A stretch of DNA of 64,000 nucleotides from Syntrophaceae bacterium UBA6078 (GTDB lineage Bacteria; Desulfobacterota; Syntrophia; Syntrophales; UBA2210). Both the position numbers and the translations under genes were made by a program. Below, piece by piece: positions 1 through 7,953 of the stretch. Positions within the stretch are counted from its first letter, which is position 1, and each line of letters opens with the position of its first letter. The notes below the pieces were generated by a model, which was not told the origin of the DNA, made no database searches, and saw nothing but the letters and a program-made list of their open reading frames with translations. The DNA lies in contig DIXO01000053.1 of assembly GCA_002428735.1 (NCBI GenBank), forward strand, positions 49,153-113,152. Reading direction: 5' to 3'.

Positions 1-782
1 TCTTCAACGTGGCTATCCGCACAGTCGTGATTGACAAGGCGACCGGCCGGGCTGAATATGGTATCGGTGGGGGCATCGTCTGGGATTCCACCCCGCATGA
101 CGAATACGAGGAATGTCTGAACAAGGCGCAAATCATTCTCAATCCGGTTTCTCACCACCCCTTCGATCTCCTCGAAACACTCCGCTGGAGTCCTCAGGAA
201 GGATATTTTCTCCTCTCACGACACCTGGAACGCCTGCGCGAATCTGCCCTCTACTTCGGCTATCCTTATCCCGATGAAAAGATCCGCACCGCTTTATCCA
301 GCGCAGTCAAGCCCCTGTCATCCGGGATTCATCGTGTCCGTTTGCTATTGTCAAGCTCCGGGAAGGTGGTCTGCGGCTCGTCGCCCCTGGAACCGCCGGA
401 CGGACGACCGGTGCGGGTCCGGCTCGCGAAGGAGGCTATCCATTCGCGGGACCCCTTTCTGTACCACAAGACGACCCGGCGGGAGGCCTATGAACGGGCA
501 CGCGCCTCATGGCCCGATGCTGACGACGTCCTGTTATATAATGAAGCAGGGGAAATCACCGAGTCGTGCATTGCCAATGTGGTGATTCCCCAAAACGGGA
601 GGCTGCTCACGCCGCCCGTGTCCTGCGGCCTATTGAACGGCACCTTCCGCGCGGAATTATTGGCCAGGGGCGAAATCGCTGAAGAGAAGGTCAGCATCGC
701 GGCCGTGAAGGAGGTAGGGAGATTTTTCCTCGTCAATTCCCTCCGCAAATGGCGGGAGGCATTTCTCGATCCAAAAGATTGA
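1..782 (+). CDS. Aminodeoxychorismate synthase/lyase fusion (PabB-PabC), 3' part only
   Basis: The gene is cut by the window start; the open frame enters at base 3 and continues to the stop at 780-782. The first ~35 codons read like the end of a chorismate-binding (PabB) domain, with AIRTVVI and a GIGGGIVWDS motif. The rest is a class IV aminotransferase-fold protein of the PabC type, with a probable PLP lysine in LYHKTTRREAY and the family motif NEAGEITESCIANVVI. Together the domains would make 4-amino-4-deoxychorismate and then p-aminobenzoate for folate synthesis in the cytoplasm. The GTG at base 9 is internal, not the start. A stand-alone PabC is unlikely because PabB sequence precedes it without a break. 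Confidence 0.88.
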   Translation, partial: FNVAIRTVVIDKATGRAEYGIGGGIVWDSTPHDEYEECLNKAQIILNPVSHHPFDLLETLRWSPQEGYFLLSRHLERLRESALYFGYPYPDEKIRTALSSAVKPLSSGIHRVRLLLSSSGKVVCGSSPLEPPDGRPVRVRLAKEAIHSRDPFLYHKTTRREAYERARASWPDADDVLLYNEAGEITESCIANVVIPQNGRLLTPPVSCGLLNGTFRAELLARGEIAEEKVSIAAVKEVGRFFLVNSLRKWREAFLDPKD

Positions 783-858
783 CGACCTCCAGACAGCAGG
801 ACGCATCCGGACAGTTTTCGGTAGCTGTTTATTCCTGCCGATATGCCGCGATTCTCCA

Positions 859-1773
859 TCACAGCATCAAACCGGCAATGAGATATCCCACCGCGATGAG
901 CGCTTGCGTGACCAGGACCAGCAGGACATTCTTCAGCATGGCCGGTAGAAAAATCCCCACATGATCGTATCGGAATGCATCCCGGACAACCCAGAGGGCG
1001 ATAGGCAGCGTCAAAAGCGCCAGTAGAGCCCCTGAGGGCATTCGATCCAAGGCCACGGCCCCGCCGAGCCAAAGATAAACCAGCAGCGTCAAGAGGGAAA
1101 ATACAACGGCCGCCCCCTTTTTCCCGATAACGATCGGGAGCGTCCTCCTTCCGACCGTGATATCCGCCTCTGCGTCAGGGAATTCGTTGAGTAGAAGGAG
1201 GTTATGGACCAGCAGGAAGGACGGCACCGAGGCGATCACAGCGTCGGCTGTATATTGAGCGGTATGGACGAAATAAGCGCCGACGACCGGGAGGATGCCC
1301 AGTCCCAGCCCCGGTGACCACTCCGGATATCCCATCTTTAGGATCAGTGGTGTATATAAGACGATCAGCAGCATGGCGAGGACCAGCAGTGGCATCAACA
1401 TCCATCCGCTGGTCAGTGTGAAGTATATCCCGATCGGTATGATGAGGAGAAAACAACAAAGCCCCAGCCACAGTGCCTGACGCTCGGTCAATAGACCGTT
1501 GGGAATGGCACCGCTGCCCCCGCTGAAGGGTGTCCGGCACGTCCTATAATCCAGGGAACTCCGCGCGTCAAAATATTCGTTAAAAACATTGACCGCAGCA
1601 TGCGCGACAAGAAGCCCGAATGTTGCCAAGAGCGCACGGCCGAGGTGGAAGGGGGAGCCGAACCGTCTCGACTCGTACCAGGCCACAGAGGTCCCGAGAA
1701 TCCCCAGGATCAAGGCCAATACGAGAAATGGAACGCGGATAATCGTAACGATCCCTTTGATTTTCATGTGCAT
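859..1773 (-). CDS. UbiA-family prenyltransferase (MenA-like)
   Basis: A 304-residue integral membrane protein with about eight hydrophobic segments. It carries both prenyl-diphosphate/Mg-binding motifs of the UbiA family: NEYFDARSSLD near residue 64 and NEFPDAEAD near residue 195. Members transfer a polyprenyl chain to an aromatic acceptor in quinone synthesis; the loop pattern is closest to MenA (dihydroxynaphthoate) proteins, but the acceptor cannot be fixed from sequence. Two starts lie close together (MHMKIKG) and neither has a strong ribosome binding site. The gene is convergent with the PabB-PabC gene, and no other quinone gene is adjacent. Confidence 0.85.
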   Translation of the reverse strand: MHMKIKGIVTIIRVPFLVLALILGILGTSVAWYESRRFGSPFHLGRALLATFGLLVAHAAVNVFNEYFDARSSLDYRTCRTPFSGGSGAIPNGLLTERQALWLGLCCFLLIIPIGIYFTLTSGWMLMPLLVLAMLLIVLYTPLILKMGYPEWSPGLGLGILPVVGAYFVHTAQYTADAVIASVPSFLLVHNLLLLNEFPDAEADITVGRRTLPIVIGKKGAAVVFSLLTLLVYLWLGGAVALDRMPSGALLALLTLPIALWVVRDAFRYDHVGIFLPAMLKNVLLVLVTQALIAVGYLIAGLML

Positions 1774-2357
1774 TATCTCATCAATAGTTCAATTCACAAC
1801 CGAACAGTGAGTACCAACATAATTTCACACTTAGGGGAGTGGCTTATCGTAGCGAGTTTCGACCTTAATGGCTATGCCGCCTCGCTGCTCCGCAGCCCGT
1901 GAGGACTGCGACGGATCAAGAGTATGTGAACTCGATGGAAGAGCGCTACGGCATCTCTGAAGAGGGCTTCTTTTAGACGAAGACGGTTTTCGCCTAGAAT
2001 CAGCATCTACGCTCCATCCTTCGAGGCTCTGGGCCGGATCAGGACGAGTCTGCATGCAACTGCTCGGAAAATGGAACATGCTGTAGGCATTGTCCTGCAA
2101 GGGCAGTCGTGCCCGTCGACTTCCGCATTAGTCTCCCCTGTACAAATACCACTCCCGCTTCCGCAGCGAAATTCAGTGAATCGTCAGCGGTACGGAGACC
2201 TCTCTTTTTCGATAGCACCTTCATCCGAATCGAACGACATTTTTGTCTTGTCCACATGAGGACGGTACAAATTTGTTCGAACATTCTTGACTCACGGCGC
2301 GCTCCATCTACGCCATTAATCGAATAAATCCGATCACATAAAAATTTCGCACATGAT
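1774..2357. other. Intergenic stretch without a supportable gene
   Basis: About 580 bases between the UbiA gene and the sigma-54 promoter. Only short open frames with unconvincing composition are present on either strand. One minus-strand frame ends in ETRYDKPL near 1840, faintly resembling the C-terminal RYDK of IS5-type transposases, but no DDE motif or inverted ends could be recognised. It may be a degraded insertion or long regulatory DNA. No convincing paired NtrC site was seen upstream of the promoter. Confidence 0.4.
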
Positions 2358-2373
2358 TGGCATGTGTGTTGCT
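2358..2373 (+). promoter_or_regulatory. Sigma-54 (RpoN) promoter for the porin-amt-PII group
   Basis: The sequence TGGCATGTGTGTTGCT matches the RpoN consensus TGGCAYRNNNNTTGCW at every defined position, with the -24 GG and -12 GC correctly spaced. Transcription would start near 2384, giving a leader of roughly 70 bases to the porin ATG. Ammonium transporter and PII genes are classic NtrC/RpoN targets, so the position fits. The activator binding site was not identified. Confidence 0.85.
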
Positions 2374-2456
2374 ACTGTAACTCGTCAAACGGAATCGGAC
2401 GCGTCCCATTTCCGCATAGCCAGATCGCTGATCTCGGAACAAGGAGGATATGATGT

Positions 2457-3308
2457 ATGAAGAAGAAGCTTGGTTTGACGAATTTCGCAGCACTCATTCT
2501 GCTGACGGTTGCGGTTCTTGCAATTCCGGCTGCATCACTGCAGGCCGAAGAGGATAAACCAACCGGCGACGTTACGGCGGCCGTCTTGAGCCAGGATGTC
2601 TGGAGGGGCTATGAGCTGAGCCGGAACAGCGTCGTCGTCCAACCCTCGATCACCGTAGGCTACAAGGGCTTTTCGGCCAACCTCTGGGGCAATCTGGACA
2701 CGAAGCCCTATTCCGCCGCCGACGTGTCATACCCGGGGACATGGAACGAAACGGATCTGACCCTCTCCTACAGCAAGACAATGGGACTTTTCAACGTGGG
2801 AGGCGGTTATATCTACTACAGCCTGGCCCCCCTGAACAGAGACGCCGCGGACCGAAACGATTCCCAGGAGATCTTTGCCACCGTTTCGCTCAACACCCTG
2901 TTGTCGCCGACGCTGACCGTCTACAAGGAAATCGATCATTACCGGAACTGGTATTTCCTGCTCGGGGTGTCTCACGTCTTCGAATTAAACAAGTCGGTCT
3001 CCCTGAAACTGGCGGCGACGGGCAGCTACCTGCTGAGCACCGATGCGGATACCTATCCGAAATACGACAGCAATGCCGTGGCTACGACCGACAAGTTCAG
3101 CAACTTTCACGACGGCTCCGTGTCGGCGTGCCTGCCGATCAAGGCGACCGACAGGATAACGATAACGCCGACGATCTCCTACATCTTCCCCCTGAGCGGG
3201 GATGCGAAGGATGAAATGAAGGGACTGGGCCTGAAAGGAACTGCCCTGCCGTCCGAACGCGACAGTTCGTTCCTCGTGGGCGGGGTCCTGGCCAGTTTCA
3301 GTTTCTAA
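2457..3308 (+). CDS. TorF-family putative outer-membrane porin
   Basis: A 283-residue protein with a signal peptide (hydrophobic run at residues 8-28, cleavage after SLQA) and alternating beta-strand patterns to the C terminus, which ends in the aromatic residue F as outer-membrane barrels do. The opening of the mature region, DVTAAVLSQDVWRGYELS, is typical of the TorF putative porin family, which is often found beside Amt genes in deltaproteobacteria. It probably lets small nitrogen compounds across the outer membrane; the substrate is inferred from its neighbours only. An excellent ribosome binding site (AAGGAGG) precedes the ATG. It lies behind the sigma-54 promoter and 77 bases ahead of amt, so the three genes are likely co-transcribed. 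Confidence 0.8.
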   Translation: MKKKLGLTNFAALILLTVAVLAIPAASLQAEEDKPTGDVTAAVLSQDVWRGYELSRNSVVVQPSITVGYKGFSANLWGNLDTKPYSAADVSYPGTWNETDLTLSYSKTMGLFNVGGGYIYYSLAPLNRDAADRNDSQEIFATVSLNTLLSPTLTVYKEIDHYRNWYFLLGVSHVFELNKSVSLKLAATGSYLLSTDADTYPKYDSNAVATTDKFSNFHDGSVSACLPIKATDRITITPTISYIFPLSGDAKDEMKGLGLKGTALPSERDSSFLVGGVLASFSF

Positions 3309-3385
3309 ACACTTCCCGAAAGCAATTCGGGTGAGACCTGATGTCGCTTCTTCCGATGACCTCAGGGAAACAGGAGGTAACCAAC

Positions 3386-4852
3386 ATGAAACGGTTCATC
3401 TATATCTTGATCATGATGACTTGTCTGCTTTGCGCCGCGGCGCCGTCTCTTGCCGATGAGAAGCCGGCAGAGGCGCAGTCCGCGGCCGCCGTTGCGACTG
3501 TACCGCCGGCGTCCGCACCTGTAACGCAAAAAGCGCTGGACGACATGAAGGGCTCCATGCAGGTGGGAATCGATACGGCATGGGTCCTGTTCACCGCCTT
3601 TCTGGTCTTCTTCATGAACTTGGGTTTCGCCATGGTGGAGTCCGGTCTGTGCCGCGCGAAGAACACGGTCAACATCCTGGCGAAGAACTTCATCGTCTTC
3701 GCGATCGCGTCGGTGTCGTTCTGGTTCATCGGCTGGGGGCTGATGTTCGGCAACGGAAGCCCCTTCGCGGGGCTGCAGGGCCTCTTCTTCGTTGGCGGCG
3801 CAGACAACAGTCCGGCGATCGGCGAGGCATACAAGGGCGTCTACGCGGCGATCAACTGGACCGGCGTGCCGCTCTGGGCAAAGTTTTTCTTCCAGCTTGT
3901 ATTTGCAGGGACGGCCGCCACGATAGTTTCCGGGGCCGTCGCGGAGCGGATCAAGTTTCATTCCTTCATCTTCTTCTCCTTCATCCTGGTGGGGATCATG
4001 TATCCGATTACCGGCCATTGGATCTGGGGTGGTGGATTTCTGGCCTCTCTTGGGATGTTCGATTTTGCCGGTTCGACGGTGGTTCATTCCGTGGGGGGAT
4101 GGGCGGCGCTTGCCGGCGTGCTCCTGCTGGGGTCCCGCACGGGCAAGTATCGCGCCGACGGATCCGTCAATCCGCTTTTCGGCCACAGTATGTCCCTGGT
4201 GACACTCGGCGGACTGGTCCTGTGGTTCGGGTGGTTCGGATTCAACCCCGGATCCACCATGGGAGTGGGCGACGGAACCGCCATCGCGCATATCGCCGTG
4301 ACCACCAATACTGCAGCGGCGATGGCCATTCTGAGTTCGACGCTGGTCTCCTGGCTGATCCAGAAGAAACCCGACCTTTCCATGATCGTCAATGGCGCGC
4401 TCGCTGGATTGGTTGCAATCACGGCGCCCTGCGCTTTTGTCAGCGTCGGATCATCAGCGGTCATCGGTCTCATCGCCGGCGTACTCGTGGTCCTGGCGGT
4501 CATGACGTTCGATAAAATGAAAATCGACGATCCGGTGGGCGCCCTTTCCGTTCACCTGGTCAACGGCATCTGGGGAACCTTGGCAGTCGGTCTTTTCGCC
4601 GTGGACAAGATCACTGGAACGGCCACGGGGAACGGCCTTTTCTTTGGCGGTGGCTTGAAGCTTCTCGGTGCGCAGGCGGCCGGGGTTCTGGCGGTCGGAG
4701 TTTTCACCTTCATCGTCGCCCTTGCGGCATGGTACGTCATCAAAATGGCGGCGGGGCTCAGGGTTTCGCGCGAGGAAGAGATCGGCGGATTGGATATCGG
4801 TGAACACGGTACGAAGGCCTATCCGGATTTTCAGGGATTTCTGACGAAGTGA
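3386..4852 (+). CDS. amtB: Ammonium transporter AmtB
   Basis: A 488-residue Amt/MEP/Rh-family channel. A cleavable signal peptide (ending near SLADEK) and a ~30-residue Ala/Pro-rich segment precede about eleven membrane helices. The pore twin histidines are visible, one in STVVHSVGGWAAL (about residue 233) and one in SVHLVNGIWGTLA (about residue 389), as is the aspartate of the binding region in MFDFAGS. The start at 3386 is chosen because AGGAGG lies eight bases upstream; an earlier in-frame start at 3341 would add 15 residues ahead of the signal peptide. It imports ammonium across the inner membrane, and the downstream PII protein is its expected gatekeeper. Confidence 0.95.
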   Translation: MKRFIYILIMMTCLLCAAAPSLADEKPAEAQSAAAVATVPPASAPVTQKALDDMKGSMQVGIDTAWVLFTAFLVFFMNLGFAMVESGLCRAKNTVNILAKNFIVFAIASVSFWFIGWGLMFGNGSPFAGLQGLFFVGGADNSPAIGEAYKGVYAAINWTGVPLWAKFFFQLVFAGTAATIVSGAVAERIKFHSFIFFSFILVGIMYPITGHWIWGGGFLASLGMFDFAGSTVVHSVGGWAALAGVLLLGSRTGKYRADGSVNPLFGHSMSLVTLGGLVLWFGWFGFNPGSTMGVGDGTAIAHIAVTTNTAAAMAILSSTLVSWLIQKKPDLSMIVNGALAGLVAITAPCAFVSVGSSAVIGLIAGVLVVLAVMTFDKMKIDDPVGALSVHLVNGIWGTLAVGLFAVDKITGTATGNGLFFGGGLKLLGAQAAGVLAVGVFTFIVALAAWYVIKMAAGLRVSREEEIGGLDIGEHGTKAYPDFQGFLTK

Positions 4853-4894
4853 TCGCCTCGACGTCATGAAGTGTCGACAAAAGGAGCATGCGAT

Positions 4895-5236
4895 ATGAAA
4901 CTGATAATAGCTGTTGTGAAGCCTGAAAAACTGACGGATGTCAAACAGGCTCTGGTAAAGGCCGATGTGGGGAAAATGACCGTTTCCAGCGTGATCGGAT
5001 GCGGCGCGCAGGGCGGATATACCGAGTCCTACCGGGGTGCTTTCACCGAGGTCAACCTCCTGGACAAGGTCCGATTCGAGATCGCAGTCAATGACGACTT
5101 CGTCCAACCGACCATCGATGCGATCATCCAAGGCGCCCGGACCGGCAAGATCGGTGACGGTAAGATCTTCGTCGTGCCGCTGGAGGAATGTATCATGGTC
5201 CGGACCGGCGAGACGGGTCCAAAGGCCATAGGATGA
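4895..5236 (+). CDS. glnK: PII nitrogen regulatory protein (GlnK/GlnB family)
   Basis: A 113-residue PII signal protein, full family length. It begins MKLIIAVVKPEKL, has the conserved Gln39 in the T-loop, and the TGKIGDGKIFV signature near residues 83-93. It senses ATP/ADP and 2-oxoglutarate and would block AmtB when nitrogen is sufficient. At position 51, where enteric GlnB/GlnK carries the uridylylated tyrosine, this protein has threonine (RGAFTEV), while Tyr46 is kept, so GlnD-type uridylylation at 51 is impossible. The start at 4895 follows AAAGGAG; the upstream GTG at 4871 would add an atypical extension. It lies 42 bases after amtB. Confidence 0.94.
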   Translation: MKLIIAVVKPEKLTDVKQALVKADVGKMTVSSVIGCGAQGGYTESYRGAFTEVNLLDKVRFEIAVNDDFVQPTIDAIIQGARTGKIGDGKIFVVPLEECIMVRTGETGPKAIG

Positions 5237-5346
5237 CTGAGAGATAGGGCGCATTCGGCGTCCGGGCAGCGGGGTCCGGCAACTCCGCCACCTCCCGCCC
5301 TTCCGTTGCCCGCAGTCGCCGGCAATGCCCATCGATAGGGGTTTAA

Positions 5347-5868
5347 ATGGCAACCATGGTTGAAGTGCGGTCCTGGGAAGCGTATTGCTCGGCGGTCGAC
5401 GAACTCCGGCAGGAGTACAAGAATGTCCCCGTCCTTTTTCGCGGGCAGGCGAATTCGAGCTGGGGCTTGAGAACGACGATCGAGAGGTATTCGAGGTCAT
5501 GTTGGACAATCAGGAAGTATTGCCGTCTGGTCGTCGAATCCGTCCGCGATGTCGGGTCTCTTGATGATTATGCGGGCAATATGCCGAGTCTGTCGGACAT
5601 CGACCGGGAGCTGAGTGAAAGCATGAATGAGGTCCTGGTCCACGTCCCCGCTTCGATATCGTTCTATTGGACCTATTTGCGCCACTACGGGTTTCCTTCA
5701 CCCGTCTTGGACTGGACGGTTTCCCCGTACATTGCGGCCTTCTTTGCCTTTTGCGAGAGCGCGGGCGCTGAAAGCACGGATTCTCCCACGACTTCGCACC
5801 ATTTAGGTTGTAGTACTGATACCAAATCGTCGAAGGATGACATTCGTAACATGCCCCGGAAGGGTTGA
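5347..5868 (+). CDS. FRG-domain protein, probably truncated at the C terminus
   Basis: The first ~140 residues form a recognisable FRG domain: VLFRGQANSSWGLRT near residue 30 and the later LRHYGF and VLDWTVSPYIAAFFAF motifs. FRG proteins are usually longer and continue after this motif with further conserved strands. Here the frame ends in about 35 low-conservation residues rich in Ser, Thr and Asp, suggesting truncation by a past rearrangement. FRG domains occur in proteins linked to phage defence, but the function is uncertain. There is no strong ribosome binding site. It is unrelated to the amt group upstream and convergent with the UbiB gene. Confidence 0.6.
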   Translation: MATMVEVRSWEAYCSAVDELRQEYKNVPVLFRGQANSSWGLRTTIERYSRSCWTIRKYCRLVVESVRDVGSLDDYAGNMPSLSDIDRELSESMNEVLVHVPASISFYWTYLRHYGFPSPVLDWTVSPYIAAFFAFCESAGAESTDSPTTSHHLGCSTDTKSSKDDIRNMPRKG

Positions 5869-5982
5869 CAAGCGGCGGCACAAAGAATGGTAACCTGTTC
5901 TGTCGCCGTTCGTAAGGATAAGGAAAGCGGAAAACCGATCAGGCGGCACGGTGAATATCATATCTTTTCATCTGTCCTTGGT

Positions 5983-7659
5983 TCATAATCTACCCGAGCG
6001 CAAGATGCCGACGAGCAGCCACAGGCCGAGGATGCCGGCCGCGAGGAAACCGACAAGGCCGAGAAAGGGATAGCCGAACAGCTTTGGCCCTGCTCCCGTT
6101 TGGAACACAAGGGATGAGCCGATGATGATGGCCGCAATGATCACCGCAAAGCTCAGACGGTTGCTGGATCTATCCAGTTCGTCGATCAGGCGATCCAGTC
6201 CCCGATGTTCAAACCTGATTCCCAATTCGTCCTTCCTCAATTTTTCGATGATTTCCCTTAAGGAGGTCGGCATTTTTTTTAAGAGTGAGGCAGTCTCTCC
6301 GATCAGTTTGGAGACTTCTTTTAACTGCCTGGCTGGATCCAACCTTCGCATCATGAGCTTCTGAACATAAGGTCTGGCATGTTCCATAATATTAAATTCA
6401 GGATGGAGCATTGTGCCCACACCTTGATTCACCACGAGCGCTCTTGCCATCATGACCATCTCCTGAGGAAATCGTAGACCGTGACAGCGGGCAAGGTCCA
6501 TCAGATCTTCGATAATTGCCGTGATGATTAATTGTCCCAAAGGAAGTTCATGGTAGCGTTCAAGAAAATCCGCCAGTTCTGCCCTGAAGACCCTTCGATT
6601 TATTGGTTCCGGCGCCAAGCCTATATTCAGGAGAACATTTACCAGCGTATCCGCATCCTTTTTCACGATAGCCGTCAACATAATGCCCAGTTGGTGAACG
6701 ATTTCTTCATCGAGCGTCCCTATCATGCCGAAGTCCACGGGCGCGATAACGTTATTTTCAAGGACAAAGATATTTCCCGGATGGGGGTCGGCATGAAAGA
6801 GATGAAATTCAAAGACCTCTCTGAAGATAAAATTCGCTCCGTTAATCGCAATGGTCTTACGGTTTAGCCCGGCTGCCTGCAGTTGTTCCAGTTCGGATAT
6901 CTTGATGCCCTGGATGTATTCCATGGTCAGTACTTTCGGCGCGGTCAAATCCCAATAAGCTTTGGGAATATAAATGGTCTCATCGTCGGCAAAGAATTTC
7001 CCGAACCTCTGTATATTTCGACCTTCTCTTATATAATCCAACTCACGACGGATCATTCTGGCAAACTCATCTACAATCTGCACAGGCTCATAAGGTCTGC
7101 TTTCCGGCCAATGGCGCTCGCATAACGCCGCCAAGTCACGCAGGATGCGGATGTCTGTCTCAATAATGTCGCCGATTCCAGGTCTCTGCACTTTGACAGC
7201 CACCTCATCGCCGGTCTTTGTCCTGGCACGGTGGACCTGAGCAAGGGAGGCGGCAGCCAAAGGCTCCTCCTCGAAATCGTCAAACACTTCTATTAGGGGA
7301 CACCCGAACTGGAACTCGATTAACGCCTTGGCATCCCTGAAGGGAAACGGGGGGACATTGTCCTGAAGTTTGCTTAATTCCTTGACAAATTCCGCTGAAA
7401 ACATGTCCGGCCGGCTGCTTAAGACCTGGCCGAACTTAATAAAGGTAGGTCCAAGTTCCTCAAAGGCCAGCCGCAAACGCTCCGGCGTCGTGAGATTTTT
7501 GAGAGCCTGTGTTTTTATTGTGAGCACTCTCTGCCGCGCTGCATGATTGACCTTCATTCGCTGGAGGAGATCTCCAAATCCATACCGGACAAGAACCCTG
7601 ACAATCTGGCCATAGCGCTTCAGTTCTTGATACGTTTCATGAACCTTAAAGATGGACAT
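5983..7659 (-). CDS. UbiB/AarF (ABC1/ADCK) family atypical kinase
   Basis: A 558-residue protein with the ADCK hallmarks: the KxGQ-type motif FIKFGQVLSSRPD near residue 70, the alanine-rich loop LAAASLAQVHRA, the catalytic-loop motif FHADPHPGNIF and the metal-binding PVDFGMIG. Two membrane helices lie in the last ~60 residues. Family members support quinone or lipid metabolism through ATPase/kinase activity on membrane-bound lipids. The gene starts three bases after the phasin-like gene and is last in a five-gene minus-strand operon headed by a TetR regulator, which points to a role in membrane lipid rather than general quinone metabolism. That role is an inference. Confidence 0.87.
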   Translation of the reverse strand: MSIFKVHETYQELKRYGQIVRVLVRYGFGDLLQRMKVNHAARQRVLTIKTQALKNLTTPERLRLAFEELGPTFIKFGQVLSSRPDMFSAEFVKELSKLQDNVPPFPFRDAKALIEFQFGCPLIEVFDDFEEEPLAAASLAQVHRARTKTGDEVAVKVQRPGIGDIIETDIRILRDLAALCERHWPESRPYEPVQIVDEFARMIRRELDYIREGRNIQRFGKFFADDETIYIPKAYWDLTAPKVLTMEYIQGIKISELEQLQAAGLNRKTIAINGANFIFREVFEFHLFHADPHPGNIFVLENNVIAPVDFGMIGTLDEEIVHQLGIMLTAIVKKDADTLVNVLLNIGLAPEPINRRVFRAELADFLERYHELPLGQLIITAIIEDLMDLARCHGLRFPQEMVMMARALVVNQGVGTMLHPEFNIMEHARPYVQKLMMRRLDPARQLKEVSKLIGETASLLKKMPTSLREIIEKLRKDELGIRFEHRGLDRLIDELDRSSNRLSFAVIIAAIIIGSSLVFQTGAGPKLFGYPFLGLVGFLAAGILGLWLLVGILRSGRL

Positions 7660-7662
7660 GAT

Positions 7663-7953
7663 TCAGGACATCCTCTTTTCTATCTCCGCCAGCCTTTCCG
7701 AAATCGCCTCCAAATCCTTCTTCGAGACCAAGCCGATCTGGGTTATGGTCTTCTGCACAGTTTCGTTTATCTTCCCGGTCAGCTCTTCTTCCTTTCTTTC
7801 TGCTTCCCTCAGCAGCTCGTCCATCATTTTAAACTTTTCTTCCCTGCTCACCTCTCCACGCTTGATGAGGTCATCAACAATCTCCTCGGCCTTTTCTTTT
7901 GTGAGGCTGATCAAGCCGAGCCCCAGCAACATTGCTTTTTTGATCCTATCCAT
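7663..7953 (-). CDS. Phasin-like small coiled-coil protein
   Basis: A 96-residue protein. A short hydrophobic N terminus (AMLLGLGLISLTKEKAEEIV) is followed by charged heptad-rich helix to the end. This layout is typical of PhaI/phasin-family proteins that coat lipid or polyhydroxyalkanoate granules, which are often encoded next to UbiB-like kinases. The ATG follows AAAGGAG and overlaps the end of the upstream giant gene by eight bases, indicating translational coupling. A granule role cannot be shown from sequence; association with membranes or a partner of the UbiB protein are alternatives. Confidence 0.7.
   Translation of the reverse strand: MDRIKKAMLLGLGLISLTKEKAEEIVDDLIKRGEVSREEKFKMMDELLREAERKEEELTGKINETVQKTITQIGLVSKKDLEAISERLAEIEKRMS

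Noticed and set aside
1831..2284. Possible IS5-type transposase remnant on the minus strand
   Set aside because: Only a weak RYDK resemblance; no DDE residues, terminal repeats or target duplication were found, so it was not listed as a mobile element.
3362..4291. 309-codon minus-strand open frame
   Set aside because: Antisense to amtB with no recognisable domain and a composition typical of GC-rich shadow frames.
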